A DNA stretch of 64,000 bases from Scytonema sp. UIC 10036 (GTDB lineage Bacteria > Cyanobacteriota > Cyanobacteriia > Cyanobacteriales > Nostocaceae): contig NZ_WJFC01000052.1 of assembly GCF_009725235.1 (NCBI RefSeq), positions 5,529 through 69,528 of the forward strand. Reading direction: 5' to 3'. The translations under genes were made by a program, and so were the position numbers. The notes below the pieces were generated by a model that saw only the letters and a program-made list of their open reading frames with translations, was not told the DNA's origin and made no database searches. Every line of letters begins with the position of its first letter. Position 1 is the first letter of the stretch. Below, piece by piece: positions 1 through 7,770 of this stretch.

Positions 1-595
1 TATTTCTAACTAACTGAGCTACAACGTCTGTATCTAAAGGCTGAGTGCTACCTTCAGCGTAAAGCCGTAGCTTTTCGAGTTCGTTATATAGTAAGCGTGT
101 ATCATTTCCCACAGCTTCCACTAACATCTCCACACCCTCAATAGTCAATTTGACACCTACAGTTTGGGCGGCTTGCTTGGCAGACTTTATGAGGACTTCC
201 GTTTTCCAAGGTGGCGTCAGAGAAAATTCTCGAAACTCAGCAAACTTTTTCAGGAGTTTGGTTGACTTGAGACGTTCATCAGGCTTGTTGCTGCTTGTTA
301 GCAATAAGTAGGAGTTAGGCGCAATGACAGGCAAAGTTCTTTCCAATTCAGAGAGCAAACTTTCCGGGCATTGCTGGCAAATGGTACTATTTGGAAGCCA
401 CACCAAACGTCCACCTGCACCAAACGGAGGTGTCATGACCAGGTTTAACGCTTGGATTGGAGCATCTGTGTCATCAGGTGACACTACAGTGTAGTTAAAA
501 CTAGCCCATAATGGATCGAGACAGCGATCGCGCAGGAGAGAAACTTCCTTTTCGATGGCAAAATCATCCTCTCCCCAAAAAACATGGATTGGCAT
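1..595 (-). CDS. holA: DNA polymerase III subunit delta (5' part)
   Basis: The minus strand reads from an ATG at 595-593 (MPIHVFWGEDDFAIEKEV...) without a stop to the window edge, giving about 198 codons. The opening is typical of HolA, the clamp-loader delta subunit, which opens the beta sliding clamp during DNA replication. Family features seen are the short N-terminal strand ending in GEDDF, a central segment with LLLTSSNKPDERLKSTK (the usual place of the 'D.R..K..K' element) and a following helical part with NDTRLLYNELEKLRLYAEG, typical of delta domain II/III. The C-terminal part lies outside the window. It is divergent from the DUF1868 gene, with under 100 bp between them. The family call is firm; the end cannot be judged. 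Confidence 0.9.
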   Translation of the reverse strand, partial: MPIHVFWGEDDFAIEKEVSLLRDRCLDPLWASFNYTVVSPDDTDAPIQALNLVMTPPFGAGGRLVWLPNSTICQQCPESLLSELERTLPVIAPNSYLLLTSSNKPDERLKSTKLLKKFAEFREFSLTPPWKTEVLIKSAKQAAQTVGVKLTIEGVEMLVEAVGNDTRLLYNELEKLRLYAEGSTQPLDTDVVAQLVRN

Positions 596-684
596 ATCAA
601 AAACTAAATACTTCTTAAATCAAGTAGTGAAGTTGACTGGTGTTGCCTACAATCAATAAGCGTGAGAGAGCGAGGATATATAGG

Positions 685-1482
685 TTGGACGACAACTATC
701 AAACTTACCTAAATAGAGTAGCGCGGATGACGCTGTTAGAAGCCTACAGAACACAAATCCAGCATATTCAGGAATCTTCCAAATTTCAGCCGCTGGCGAC
801 TGGAGGAAGACAAGCAGTTCCTTTTCCCGGTTATACAGTTATTACCCCTCCCCACGAAGAGGACTCAGAAAACACAAATTTCTACAAATATTTACAAAAC
901 TACCAAGAGGAACTTTTAAAGTTACCTGTGAACAACTTGGAAGTCATTGTACCAGTCCCTCCTGCTAGCTTTCATTTGACATTGGCAGATTTGATTTGGG
1001 ATAGTGCTTACCGAGACGCCTGTGAAAAGAATCCAAAGTTCGACGAGCAGTTGCGATCGCTCTTTGCGGAAATTTTCCAGCAGTACCAGCAATCAATAGC
1101 ACCCCCTACTCAACCGATACGCTGGCAAATGCAAGGGCTAACAGTTATGCCAAGAGCCATAGGTGTATGTTTAGTACCTCAGGATAAGTATTCCTACGAA
1201 CAAATTATTAACTTTCGTCGCACAATTTATCAAAACTCCAATCTTTTACCATTAGGGATTGAACAACATTATCACTTAACAGCACACGTTACCCTAGGAT
1301 ACTTCGGGGAAATTGCCCCCAATATAGACCGCGATAACTTAGCTGAGCTGTTTGATAACCTCAATCAGCAGTGGATAGAAAATGCACCTGCATTTCTCAT
1401 ACACCGCGCTGAGTTACGGAAATTTGACGATATGACCCGCTACTATCGGGAAGCAGATTGGCCAATATTTAATTTTGGGTGA
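685..1482 (+). CDS. DUF1868 / 2H-phosphoesterase-like protein
   Basis: A 265-residue soluble protein with two HxT-type motifs, FHLTLADLIW (middle) and YHLTAHVTLGYF (C-terminal third). This is the signature of the 2H phosphoesterase fold and fits the DUF1868 family common in cyanobacteria. The substrate is unknown; 2H enzymes act on cyclic phosphodiesters or RNA ends, so this is only a fold-level inference. The frame is open from a GTG at 640. I prefer the TTG at 685 because it follows an AGG-containing ribosome-binding site and gives the usual MDDNYQTYLNR opening, but the start is uncertain. It is followed at once by a heptamer repeat tract. Confidence 0.75.
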   Translation: MDDNYQTYLNRVARMTLLEAYRTQIQHIQESSKFQPLATGGRQAVPFPGYTVITPPHEEDSENTNFYKYLQNYQEELLKLPVNNLEVIVPVPPASFHLTLADLIWDSAYRDACEKNPKFDEQLRSLFAEIFQQYQQSIAPPTQPIRWQMQGLTVMPRAIGVCLVPQDKYSYEQIINFRRTIYQNSNLLPLGIEQHYHLTAHVTLGYFGEIAPNIDRDNLAELFDNLNQQWIENAPAFLIHRAELRKFDDMTRYYREADWPIFNFG

Positions 1483-1483
1483 G

Positions 1484-1617
1484 TTAGTTGATAGTTGATA
1501 GTGGTTAGTAGATAGTGGTTAGTTGATAGTTGTTGGTAGCTACTAACTACTAACCACTAACCACTAACCACTAACCACTAACCACTAACCACTAACCACC
1601 AACCACTAACCCAGTTC
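1484..1617. repeat. STRR heptamer tract, mirrored
   Basis: Tandem heptamers of the GTTAGTG/GATAGTT type (to about 1535) switch to the complementary CCACTAA type (1545-1612), so the transcript could fold into a long hairpin. It lies between the stop of the DUF1868 gene and the start of cobH. Such STRR tracts are known from heterocyst-forming cyanobacteria. Confidence 0.9.
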
Positions 1618-1621
1618 TAAA

Positions 1622-2233
1622 ATGAATTTGCCCGTTCATCCGATTATGGAACAGAGTTTCGCAGTCATTGACAGCGAAATCGGCGACCATAATTTCAGCA
1701 GTGCTGAGTACGCGATCGTTCGTCGGGTTATTCACAGCACCGCTGATTTTGAGTTCAAGCACCTCATACATTTTTCCGAACAAGCGATCGAAGCAGGAAT
1801 TGAAGCTCTACATCGCGGTGTCCCAATCGTTACTGATGTAAGTATGGTCAAGCAAGGAGTTGCAGGGTTAGTAGCCCAAACCTTTGGAAATCCTTTAATT
1901 AGTGCTGTGGAAATTGCCCAAACTCCACTTCCAGGAAAAACACGCACCGAAACTGGTTTATTGCAATGCTATGAGGAATTCCCAGAAGCAATTTTTGCCA
2001 TTGGCAATGCTCCTACAGCTTTACTTGCCCTTTGTCAACAATTGACAATACCTTCAGCGCGACTTCCTGCTTTAGTTATTGGTGCTCCTGTAGGTTTTAT
2101 TTCGGTTATAGAGTCAAAAGCAGCACTAGCAAACACTCTCGTGCATCAAATTCGAGTTGAAGGGCGTAAAGGTGGTTCTCCTGTTGCTGCTGCGATTGTC
2201 AATGCTTTAATTACACTTGCTTGGGAATGTTAG
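1622..2233 (+). CDS. cobH: Precorrin-8X methylmutase
   Basis: 203 residues, the normal length of CobH/CbiC. The enzyme moves the C11 methyl group to C12 to make hydrogenobyrinic acid or cobyrinic acid in cobalamin synthesis. Family landmarks are the N-terminal HPIMEQSFAVID, the RRVIHSTADFEF segment carrying the expected catalytic histidine, PIVTDVSMVKQG, the GNAPTALLAL motif and the C-terminal GRKGGSPVAAAIVNAL. It starts at an ATG just after a CCACTAA repeat tract. The stop codon TAG belongs to the first unit of the following repeat tract. No other cob genes lie in the window and no cobalamin riboswitch was seen upstream. Confidence 0.95.
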   Translation: MNLPVHPIMEQSFAVIDSEIGDHNFSSAEYAIVRRVIHSTADFEFKHLIHFSEQAIEAGIEALHRGVPIVTDVSMVKQGVAGLVAQTFGNPLISAVEIAQTPLPGKTRTETGLLQCYEEFPEAIFAIGNAPTALLALCQQLTIPSARLPALVIGAPVGFISVIESKAALANTLVHQIRVEGRKGGSPVAAAIVNALITLAWEC

Positions 2234-2600
2234 TTGTCATTTGTCATTGTCATTTGTCATTTGTCATTTGTCATTTGTCATTTGTCATTTGTCATTTGTC
2301 ATTTGTCATTGGTCATTGGTCATTTGTCATTTGTCATTGGTCATTTGTCATTGGTCATTTGTCATTGGTCATTTGTCATTGTCATTTGCATTAACAACTA
2401 ACAACTAACAACTAACAACTAACCACTAACCACTAACAACTAACAACTAACAACTAACCACTAACAACTAACAACTAACCACTAACAACTAACAACTAAC
2501 ACACTAACAACTAACAACTAACCACTAACAACTAACAACTAACAACTAACAACTAAACAACTAACAACTAACAACTAACAACTAACAACTAACCACTAAC
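2234..2600. repeat. Long STRR tract (TTTGTCA then CAACTAA/CCACTAA)
   Basis: About 360 bp made almost wholly of heptamers. TTTGTCA/TTGGTCA units run from 2234 to about 2385, followed by CAACTAA and CCACTAA units to about 2600, with a few 6- or 8-base slips. It fills the whole gap between convergent cobH and the RDD gene, and its last units supply the final codons (Val-Ser-Gly) and stop of the RDD gene. No gene is present in it; a short open frame across it is an artefact of the repeat. Confidence 0.95.
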
Positions 2601-3371
2601 CATATCTTGATAAGCAACGTAAATTGCTTCCAAAAAAACATCAGGGGTAGTGCTTTCTGGTAGAATTTCCAAATGAAGAATCTCTTGAACATCTTTAGCC
2701 AGTCGCAAAGCTACTGAAGCTCTTGCTTTTGCAGTCATACCACCTCGTCTGTGTAAATATTCTTTAATCACAGCAAAATCATCTGGTAACATGACAGATA
2801 AATCGGCAATTTGTAGCAATTTATCTGCCTCTTGCTTCGCCTGTTCTGATATGGTAAAAGTTCTCGATGTATTTACAATTTGATTTTGAATCACAATTGT
2901 GCCAGCTACTAGATCGCCCAAACGCTTTTCACGTCGAGCAAACATAATCAGAAAAGCACCAATAAATAAAAACTCGTCAAATGGTCTTAGCAAAGCGCGT
3001 AATGTTGTTTGTGGCAACCCTACAGGTCTACCATCATCTCGAACAACGCGAATCTTAGCAACTCGTTTACCAGGAGTTTGACCTTGCCAAAGCGTTTCAA
3101 AAATAACAAAGTATCCCTCATAAATCGTAAAGCCAACAAAGGATGCGATCGCAATCAACCAGAGAGCGGCTTTGCTACCAAAAATAGATGTCCATAGCTC
3201 ATTCAATTGGACAGCAACTGTTGTCCATGCAATCAGCAACGCCACCATAATTGCAGCTAAAACGTGATAGTCAATTAGTAACGCCCAAGCACGATTGCCG
3301 ATCCCAGCCAGAGTAAATTCTAGTTCTACACTTTCTGGTGTCCGAAATTTTACACGATTAAATATATGCAT
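2589..3371 (-). CDS. RDD family membrane protein
   Basis: 260 residues. The N-terminal half is the RDD domain. The family's Arg/Asp pattern is visible as GIGNRAWALLIDYHV near residue 25, followed by hydrophobic segments (about 32-55, 70-95 and 135-150) and the conserved TPGKRVAKIRVVRDDGRPVGLPQTTLRALLRPFDE loop. The C-terminal 90 residues are soluble and helical. Its function is unknown; RDD proteins are proposed transporters or membrane scaffolds. It is followed on the minus strand by a repeat tract that encodes its last residues and stop. It is transcribed after the paralogous membrane protein at 3396-4259, 24 bp upstream, and probably belongs with the SpoIIM, MoxR and DUF58 genes nearby. 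Confidence 0.85.
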   Translation of the reverse strand: MHIFNRVKFRTPESVELEFTLAGIGNRAWALLIDYHVLAAIMVALLIAWTTVAVQLNELWTSIFGSKAALWLIAIASFVGFTIYEGYFVIFETLWQGQTPGKRVAKIRVVRDDGRPVGLPQTTLRALLRPFDEFLFIGAFLIMFARREKRLGDLVAGTIVIQNQIVNTSRTFTISEQAKQEADKLLQIADLSVMLPDDFAVIKEYLHRRGGMTAKARASVALRLAKDVQEILHLEILPESTTPDVFLEAIYVAYQDMVSG

Positions 3372-3408
3372 AAGTTATTGGTCATTTGTCATTTGTCATT
3401 TGTCACTG
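3372..3408. repeat. Short TTTGTCA STRR
   Basis: Three to four TTTGTCA/TTGGTCA units between two minus-strand genes. Read on the minus strand, the TGACAAA unit provides the last residues (SDK) and the TGA stop of the upstream membrane-protein gene. Confidence 0.8.
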
Positions 3409-4259
3409 TTGTCCCGTATTCGTAAGCCTAAGCCCTCGCGTCGGCTTCGCAAGTCGTAGTAAATAACTGCTTTAATTGACTGCCAAAATGGGACTACCAA
3501 TGCACCACCTATCAAAATAATAACTAAACGTGCTAGAGATAAGAGTATGGCGTAGCCCGGTCGATCTTGAGCTACAGTTTCTACTATTCCCTGAAGAATA
3601 GTACTGACAAACGTAAATGGAAGTTGTATGGGAAAGGTAATCAAATAGGCGACAAATAAAATTGCCGCAATTCGCCACACGTGTCCTTTTGTTAATTCCC
3701 AACTCCGACCAATAGTTGAAGTTCCATCAACATTATCTTCAACAGCAAGTGGAATTTCGACAAGGCAAAACCGCGCTTGTACCCATAATAGAGCTACTAT
3801 AAAAATTGGTATCAAAAGAAGTATTAATAACACAAGTGTCAAGACAATTATAGGATTAACAGTTGCACCACTTGTCTGACTTGCAACAAAGATCCCAGCT
3901 AAAATTACAGCCAAAATACCAAAAGGTATCATTATAACTATAGTAAACCCCATACTAATTGCTAACATTAATAAGCCCATAACTAAAAATTGCCACAGCC
4001 TGGTATTGACAAAACGACGACCACTTTCAACGCTTTCTGGTTGACTGACTAATTCACCAAATGCCAAACGAGATATTAAAGCCAAAGTTGCCGAACACTT
4101 AGCCCAACCGTAGACAGGTACAAATATCCATAAATAAGCAACAGATGCAAGCTTAAGATAAGACTTAAGATGAGAACTATATAATTTCAGCCCTGCACTG
4201 ACAACATTACCAAGGCTGAGAGGCTGTATGGGGCTGGGAGAACCGGGATTATGGGACAT
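3396..4259 (-). CDS. Multi-pass membrane protein, paralogue of 6825-7676
   Basis: 287 residues with an N-terminal soluble stretch (PSPIQPLSLGNVVSAGLKLY), a conserved VPVYGWAK segment, LISRLAF, then at least four strongly hydrophobic spans (about 95-135, 143-165, 195-225 and 240-265). The C-terminus is PFWQSIKAVIYYDLRSRREGL. It looks like the broad DUF975 / 'glycerophosphoryl diester phosphodiesterase membrane domain' type, but no catalytic residues can be pointed to, so no function is assigned. A clear paralogue (same SLGNVV start, YGWAK, ISRLAF and FWQS.KAV.YYD end) lies at 6825-7676. It is divergent from the SpoIIM-like gene and sits 24 bp before the RDD gene. Confidence 0.65.
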   Translation of the reverse strand: MSHNPGSPSPIQPLSLGNVVSAGLKLYSSHLKSYLKLASVAYLWIFVPVYGWAKCSATLALISRLAFGELVSQPESVESGRRFVNTRLWQFLVMGLLMLAISMGFTIVIMIPFGILAVILAGIFVASQTSGATVNPIIVLTLVLLILLLIPIFIVALLWVQARFCLVEIPLAVEDNVDGTSTIGRSWELTKGHVWRIAAILFVAYLITFPIQLPFTFVSTILQGIVETVAQDRPGYAILLSLARLVIILIGGALVVPFWQSIKAVIYYDLRSRREGLGLRIRDNSDK

Positions 4260-4336
4260 GATTTCAAAGATTCTTATCAGGTAGAGCAGTAACTTGGCTA
4301 TCTTAAGTTAATTAATTGTTAGTATTCCCAAACTTT

Positions 4337-5296
4337 ATGAATATTCAACGTTGGATTGCTCGACGAGAACCAAATTGGCAGCGTTTGGACGTATTGTTAA
4401 GGCAGGTAGAGAAAAAGGGATTAAAATCGCTGAAATCTAGTGAAATTAGAGAATTAGCAAGTTTGTACCGTTCGGTTGCCGCAGATTTGGCACGCGCTCG
4501 CACCCAGCAGCTAGGTAACACACTACTACAAAATTTACATCTATTAACAAATAGAGGCTACGCGCAAATTTATCAAGGTTCGCGCCGTCAGGAATGGCAA
4601 GCAGTGGTGCAATTTTACCGTTGGGGACTACCATCGGTAGTGCAGCAAACATTTCCCTACATTGCTGCAGCCTTTGCTATGTTTATGTTAGGAGCATTAG
4701 TGGCTTGGTGGTATGCATGGCAAGACCCAACTTTTATGTCTGGTGTAGTGCCAGAGAGATTAATTAAAATGGTGCGAGACGAGCATAAACTGTGGATGGG
4801 ATCGATAGTTGGCATTGAACCCTTGGCTTCAAGCGGTATTACAATCAATAACCTATCGGTATCTTTTGGTGCTGTTGCAGGTGGGATGACAGCTGGATTG
4901 TATACAGCTTACTTGATGGTGTTTAATGGCTTGTTAATCGGTGCTATTGCTACGCTTGTGGGACAAAATAATCTTGCATATCCATTTTGGGCTTTTGTTT
5001 TGCCACATGGCTCTTTAGAGTTACCTGCAATCTTTTTAGCAGGTGGGGCAGGTTTTTTAATAGGAAGAGCTATTTTATTTCCTGGTAAATATCGCCGCAT
5101 AGATGCACTCAAGTTTTATGGTTCTAAGGCAGTACAGCTAGTTTTTGGTATTGTACCAATGTTAGTTATTGCTGGTATCATTGAAGGATTTTTCTCTCCC
5201 AATCCTTCTGTTACAGATCCGTTTAAGTATATTGTAGGTATGGGATTATTTGTGAGTTTAGTAGTCTATTTCAGCCGTCAGCAAAAGGGTTTATAA
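4337..5296 (+). CDS. Stage II sporulation protein M (SpoIIM/DUF95) family membrane protein
   Basis: 319 residues. A basic N-terminal soluble region (MNIQRWIARREPNWQRLDVLL...ELASLYRSVAADLARART) precedes several membrane spans (about 105-128, 175-205, 225-250 and 265-320) with the family's ISFGAVAGG-like and LPHGSLELPAIFLAGGAGFLIG motifs. SpoIIM in Bacillus is an engulfment scaffold. In non-sporulating bacteria this family recurs beside RDD, MoxR and DUF58 genes, as here. The ATG at 4337 was chosen over a TTG at 4316 because the conserved family start is MN.Q.W. It is divergent from the paralogous membrane protein. Confidence 0.85.
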   Translation: MNIQRWIARREPNWQRLDVLLRQVEKKGLKSLKSSEIRELASLYRSVAADLARARTQQLGNTLLQNLHLLTNRGYAQIYQGSRRQEWQAVVQFYRWGLPSVVQQTFPYIAAAFAMFMLGALVAWWYAWQDPTFMSGVVPERLIKMVRDEHKLWMGSIVGIEPLASSGITINNLSVSFGAVAGGMTAGLYTAYLMVFNGLLIGAIATLVGQNNLAYPFWAFVLPHGSLELPAIFLAGGAGFLIGRAILFPGKYRRIDALKFYGSKAVQLVFGIVPMLVIAGIIEGFFSPNPSVTDPFKYIVGMGLFVSLVVYFSRQQKGL

Positions 5297-5640
5297 TGAG
5301 AAGAATTGCTTTCACGTTGATTTTATTGACGTAACCTCAACCCAATAATGCATAGATTTTGCGGAAACAATAACAATCAATACTACGTAGGTTTTGCTAA
5401 AAACTCAAATTCAACGGAGGTTGGGTTGAGGAACGAAACCCAACATTTGCAGACATTTGTTGGGTTTCCCCACAGGTTTACCCAACCTAAAAAAATTCTT
5501 ATTCGACCAGTATTGCAGGAGGGATATATTTGAATCAATCTTCTAGGCGCGTTTTCCTGAAACATATTGAAACCCGTATGAATGAAAAAACATCCTACCC
5601 AGATTTACAATCTCAAGTTACCTATAATTAAAAGGGAGCT
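5297..5640. other. Intergenic stretch with a cyanobacterial inverted repeat
   Basis: No credible gene. It holds, at about 5410-5495, one copy of an AACCCAAC-rich inverted repeat (GTTGGGTTGAGGAACGAAAC ... GTTTACCCAACCT). Related copies occur at 6637-6806 and about 35890-35968. The open frames here run through this repeat and show no family resemblance. Confidence 0.7.
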
Positions 5641-5834
5641 TTTACCAGTTCATCTACACACCCCGGCAAATCGCTGAAACCCTATATTTTTCGTTGAGGT
5701 GTGTCGATTGCTTGCTGTGTAAGGATTTGAAGTATGTGTTTTCCTAAATTTTCGCTATTGTTTTACAATGTTTTTTAGAGGTGTGTCGATTTGCAGCCTG
5801 GAACCCTTACTGGATAAGGGCTGCTAGACGAACT
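5641..5834 (+). promoter_or_regulatory. Probable CRISPR leader
   Basis: AT-rich and gene-free, directly abutting the first full repeat. It contains two copies of GAGGTGTGTCGATT (about 5695-5709 and 5779-5791) and ends with a small hairpin-forming element, CCCTTACTGGATAAGGG, about 13 bp before the first repeat. The leader side is inferred from two facts: repeats end in GGAAAC on the plus strand, and the degenerate repeats lie at the opposite end. Confidence 0.65.
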
Positions 5835-6216
5835 CCCCACCGATTGGGTTAATTCGGAATAATTGGAAACGATAAATTATGTTGGCAGAATTAACAGTTA
5901 TCACCCCCACCGATTGGGTTAATTCGGAATAATTGGAAACACTTGAACAATACCTCCCATATCAGCACCTTGAGCTCCCCACCGATTGGGTTAATTCGGA
6001 ATAATTGGAAACGTTTTATATTTCCAACTCCTAACCCCAGATGACGAACCCCACCGATTGGGTTAATTCGGAATAATTGGAAACAATACGGTAATAGTAC
6101 TCGCCTGCCCATGCCTTTAACGCCCCCACCGATTGGGTTAATTCGGAATAATTGGAAACGCTGGAAGTGGGGCACGAACATCTGTTTTTTCATTGACCCC
6201 ACCGATTGGGTTAATT
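5835..6216 (+). CRISPR. CRISPR array, five intact 36-nt repeats plus half of a sixth
   Basis: Identical 36-nt repeats start CCCCACCGATTGGG and end AATAATTGGAAAC, at 5835-5870, 5905-5940, 5977-6012, 6049-6084 and 6124-6159. The five spacers are 34, 36, 36, 39 and 37 nt. The sixth repeat begins at 6197 and stops after 20 nt (6216), where a mobile element is inserted; its other half lies at 6555-6570. No cas gene occurs in the window, so this is an orphan array or one served in trans. The subtype is not assigned. The GGAAAC end places transcription on the plus strand. Confidence 0.97.
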
Positions 6217-6549
6217 TGTTACTTTACCTATAAATTTGCACAAGGTGGAAGGATAAATTTGCACAACTACGTCTGAAAGCTCTATTTTTTGGTTATGCGA
6301 TCGCTACTTTTTAATGAGGAGTGGAACTATAAATTTGCACAAAGTATAAAAACGCCGACAAATCTTGGCACAAAATAAACAAAAATTATGTCAATCAATC
6401 TCACCAGCGCCTGAAGTTGTAAAATGAAAACAGTCTAAAATCAAGGTTTTGGTGCTACTAGATTTTAGCACCTAAGTGAAAGCATAAATTGGCACAGTCA
6501 AAGTGGAAGCATTAAATTACAATTTTGCCAATTTATGGTTCAAGTAACA
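6217..6549. mobile_element. 333-bp mini-transposon (TnsB/TniA-type ends) inside a CRISPR repeat
   Basis: The termini are TGTTACTT and AAGTAACA. The outer ~28 bp at each side are imperfect inverted repeats containing ATAAATTTGCACAA-like motifs (6230-6243; inverted at about 6523-6536). More copies of this motif lie inside at 6253-6266, 6329-6342 and 6484-6497, with a weaker one near 6359-6374. It is flanked by a 5-bp direct duplication TAATT (6212-6216 and 6550-6554). Removing the element plus one TAATT restores exactly one 36-nt CRISPR repeat. TGT...ACA ends, 5-bp duplications and several transposase-site repeats per end are known for Tn7/Tn5053/Mu-family elements. There is no coding capacity, so it must be mobilised in trans. 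It also carries a small hairpin, GGTGCTA/TAGCACC (6451-6472). Confidence 0.85.
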
Positions 6550-6597
6550 TAATTCGGAATAATTGGAAACGTTCTTCATTTCCTTATAATTGGAAAC
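6550..6597 (+). CRISPR. CRISPR array remnant beyond the mini-transposon
   Basis: This is the right half of the split sixth repeat (target duplication 6550-6554, then to 6570), followed by a 15-nt spacer remnant (6571-6585) and the last 12 nt of a further repeat (ATAATTGGAAAC, 6586-6597). The array's distal end has therefore suffered a deletion as well as an insertion. Confidence 0.85.
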
Positions 6598-6636
6598 TGC
6601 AATACCATGGCAATACTGCAAGGGCTGAGAATTTTT

Positions 6637-6806
6637 GTAGGTTGGGCAAACCTAACAAATGCTTGTAAATGTTGGGTTTCGCAAAGCCTCAACCCAACCT
6701 ACGAATATTCCTAACTGAGCAGTAGGTTGGGCAAACCTAACAAATGCTTGTGAATGTTGGGTTTCGCAAAGCCTCAACCCAACCTACGAATATTCCTAAC
6801 TGAGCA
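6637..6806. repeat. 85-bp inverted-repeat element duplicated in tandem
   Basis: Two adjacent 85-bp units (6637-6721 and 6722-6806) differ by a single base. Each unit starts GTAGGTTGGGCAAACC, has TGTTGGGTTTCGCAAAGCC in the middle and contains CTCAACCCAACCTAC, so each unit folds on itself. It is related to the copies at 5410 and 35890. Tandem duplication of this element suggests a recent event. Confidence 0.9.
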
Positions 6807-6824
6807 GTATTGGGATCTAACCTA

Positions 6825-7676
6825 TCATTTACGATCGCTCAGTATCTTCAAATCCAAACCTTCTTTACGACAACGAATATCGTAGTAAACAACGGCTTTG
6901 ACTGACTGCCAAAAAGGCATCGTCAAGATTCCTGTCACTGTATTTAATACAAAAAAAACTAATACGCCTAAAAGCGAATCATTATCAGGGTTACTTAAGA
7001 AAGACTGAAAGAATATTCCTAAAACTCCTGCTATCAAAAAACTGCAAACAAACCAAGATAACGTAAGTATAGGGAATGTTATCAGTACAGAAATAAAAAT
7101 AATTCCTAAAATGCGTCTAATGTGACCTCTAGTAAGATTCCAGCTTTTATTAATGGTTTGAAAGGGGTTTATCTTGTCTAAAACCAAAGGTAGCTCAGTT
7201 ACAAAAAAGTAAGTATAAAACCAAAAAGGGCTAATGTATATAACCGTACCTATTGGTACTAGAATTATGAGAAATAAAAAACTACTATATGGATTATTGG
7301 AAATTAATGTTAACGAAGAGCCTATGATAAAAGAAATAATTAAAAAGAGGATTCCACCAATTAGAGAAAATAATATGTAAAATATGAAAAACAGTAAAAA
7401 AACTGTCAAAGTAACGAGTATAACTGTTAATAAAAATTTCCAAAAATTGCGATTTACTTGATTTTTGGCAGCTTGAATGGTTTCTGGATGACCGATTAAA
7501 TCTTGAAAAGCTAAACGAGATATTAAACCAGCGATTGCATAAAATTTAGCCCAACCATAAATGGGAACTAACAACCATAAATGTGCAGTAAGTGCTAATT
7601 TAAAATACAGTTTTAAGTGAGAACGGTATAAATAAAAACCAATATTGACAACATTGCCGATACTAAGCTGCTGCAT
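6825..7676 (-). CDS. Multi-pass membrane protein, paralogue of 3396-4259
   Basis: 283 residues, with the same plan as its paralogue: MQQLSIGNVVNIGFYLYRSHLK at the N-terminus, VPIYGWAKF, LISRLAF, then long hydrophobic spans (about 80-125, 130-160, 190-225 and 235-260), ending MPFWQSVKAVVYYDIRCRKEGLDL. It is Phe/Ile/Leu-rich. The function is unknown. The two copies bracket the SpoIIM gene and the CRISPR locus, suggesting a local duplication later split by the array and repeats. About 95 bp downstream of the gene for the small secreted protein on the same strand. Confidence 0.65.
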   Translation of the reverse strand: MQQLSIGNVVNIGFYLYRSHLKLYFKLALTAHLWLLVPIYGWAKFYAIAGLISRLAFQDLIGHPETIQAAKNQVNRNFWKFLLTVILVTLTVFLLFFIFYILFSLIGGILFLIISFIIGSSLTLISNNPYSSFLFLIILVPIGTVIYISPFWFYTYFFVTELPLVLDKINPFQTINKSWNLTRGHIRRILGIIFISVLITFPILTLSWFVCSFLIAGVLGIFFQSFLSNPDNDSLLGVLVFFVLNTVTGILTMPFWQSVKAVVYYDIRCRKEGLDLKILSDRK

Positions 7677-7770
7677 TCAATTAAAATTCAAATAACCAAT
7701 AATTCATCATAACCGTTGCAGCAAACTTCGCGACTAGTATCGCCAAGTCATTCTTTACTAGATGTAAATT

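Noticed and set aside
2217..2408. 63-codon plus-strand ORF with repeated SFVICHL-type residues
   Set aside because: Pure translation of the TTTGTCA heptamer tract.
5348..5565. Two open frames of about 60 codons on both strands
   Set aside because: They run through the AACCCAAC inverted repeat, lack ribosome-binding sites and resemble nothing.
5891..6202. 103-codon minus-strand ORF across the CRISPR array
   Set aside because: It is a translation of the repeats, with the same peptide recurring once per repeat; not a protein.
6217..6549. Full CRISPR-associated transposon (CAST)
   Set aside because: No tnsB, tnsC, tniQ or cas12k gene lies within or beside the element; only the ends are present.
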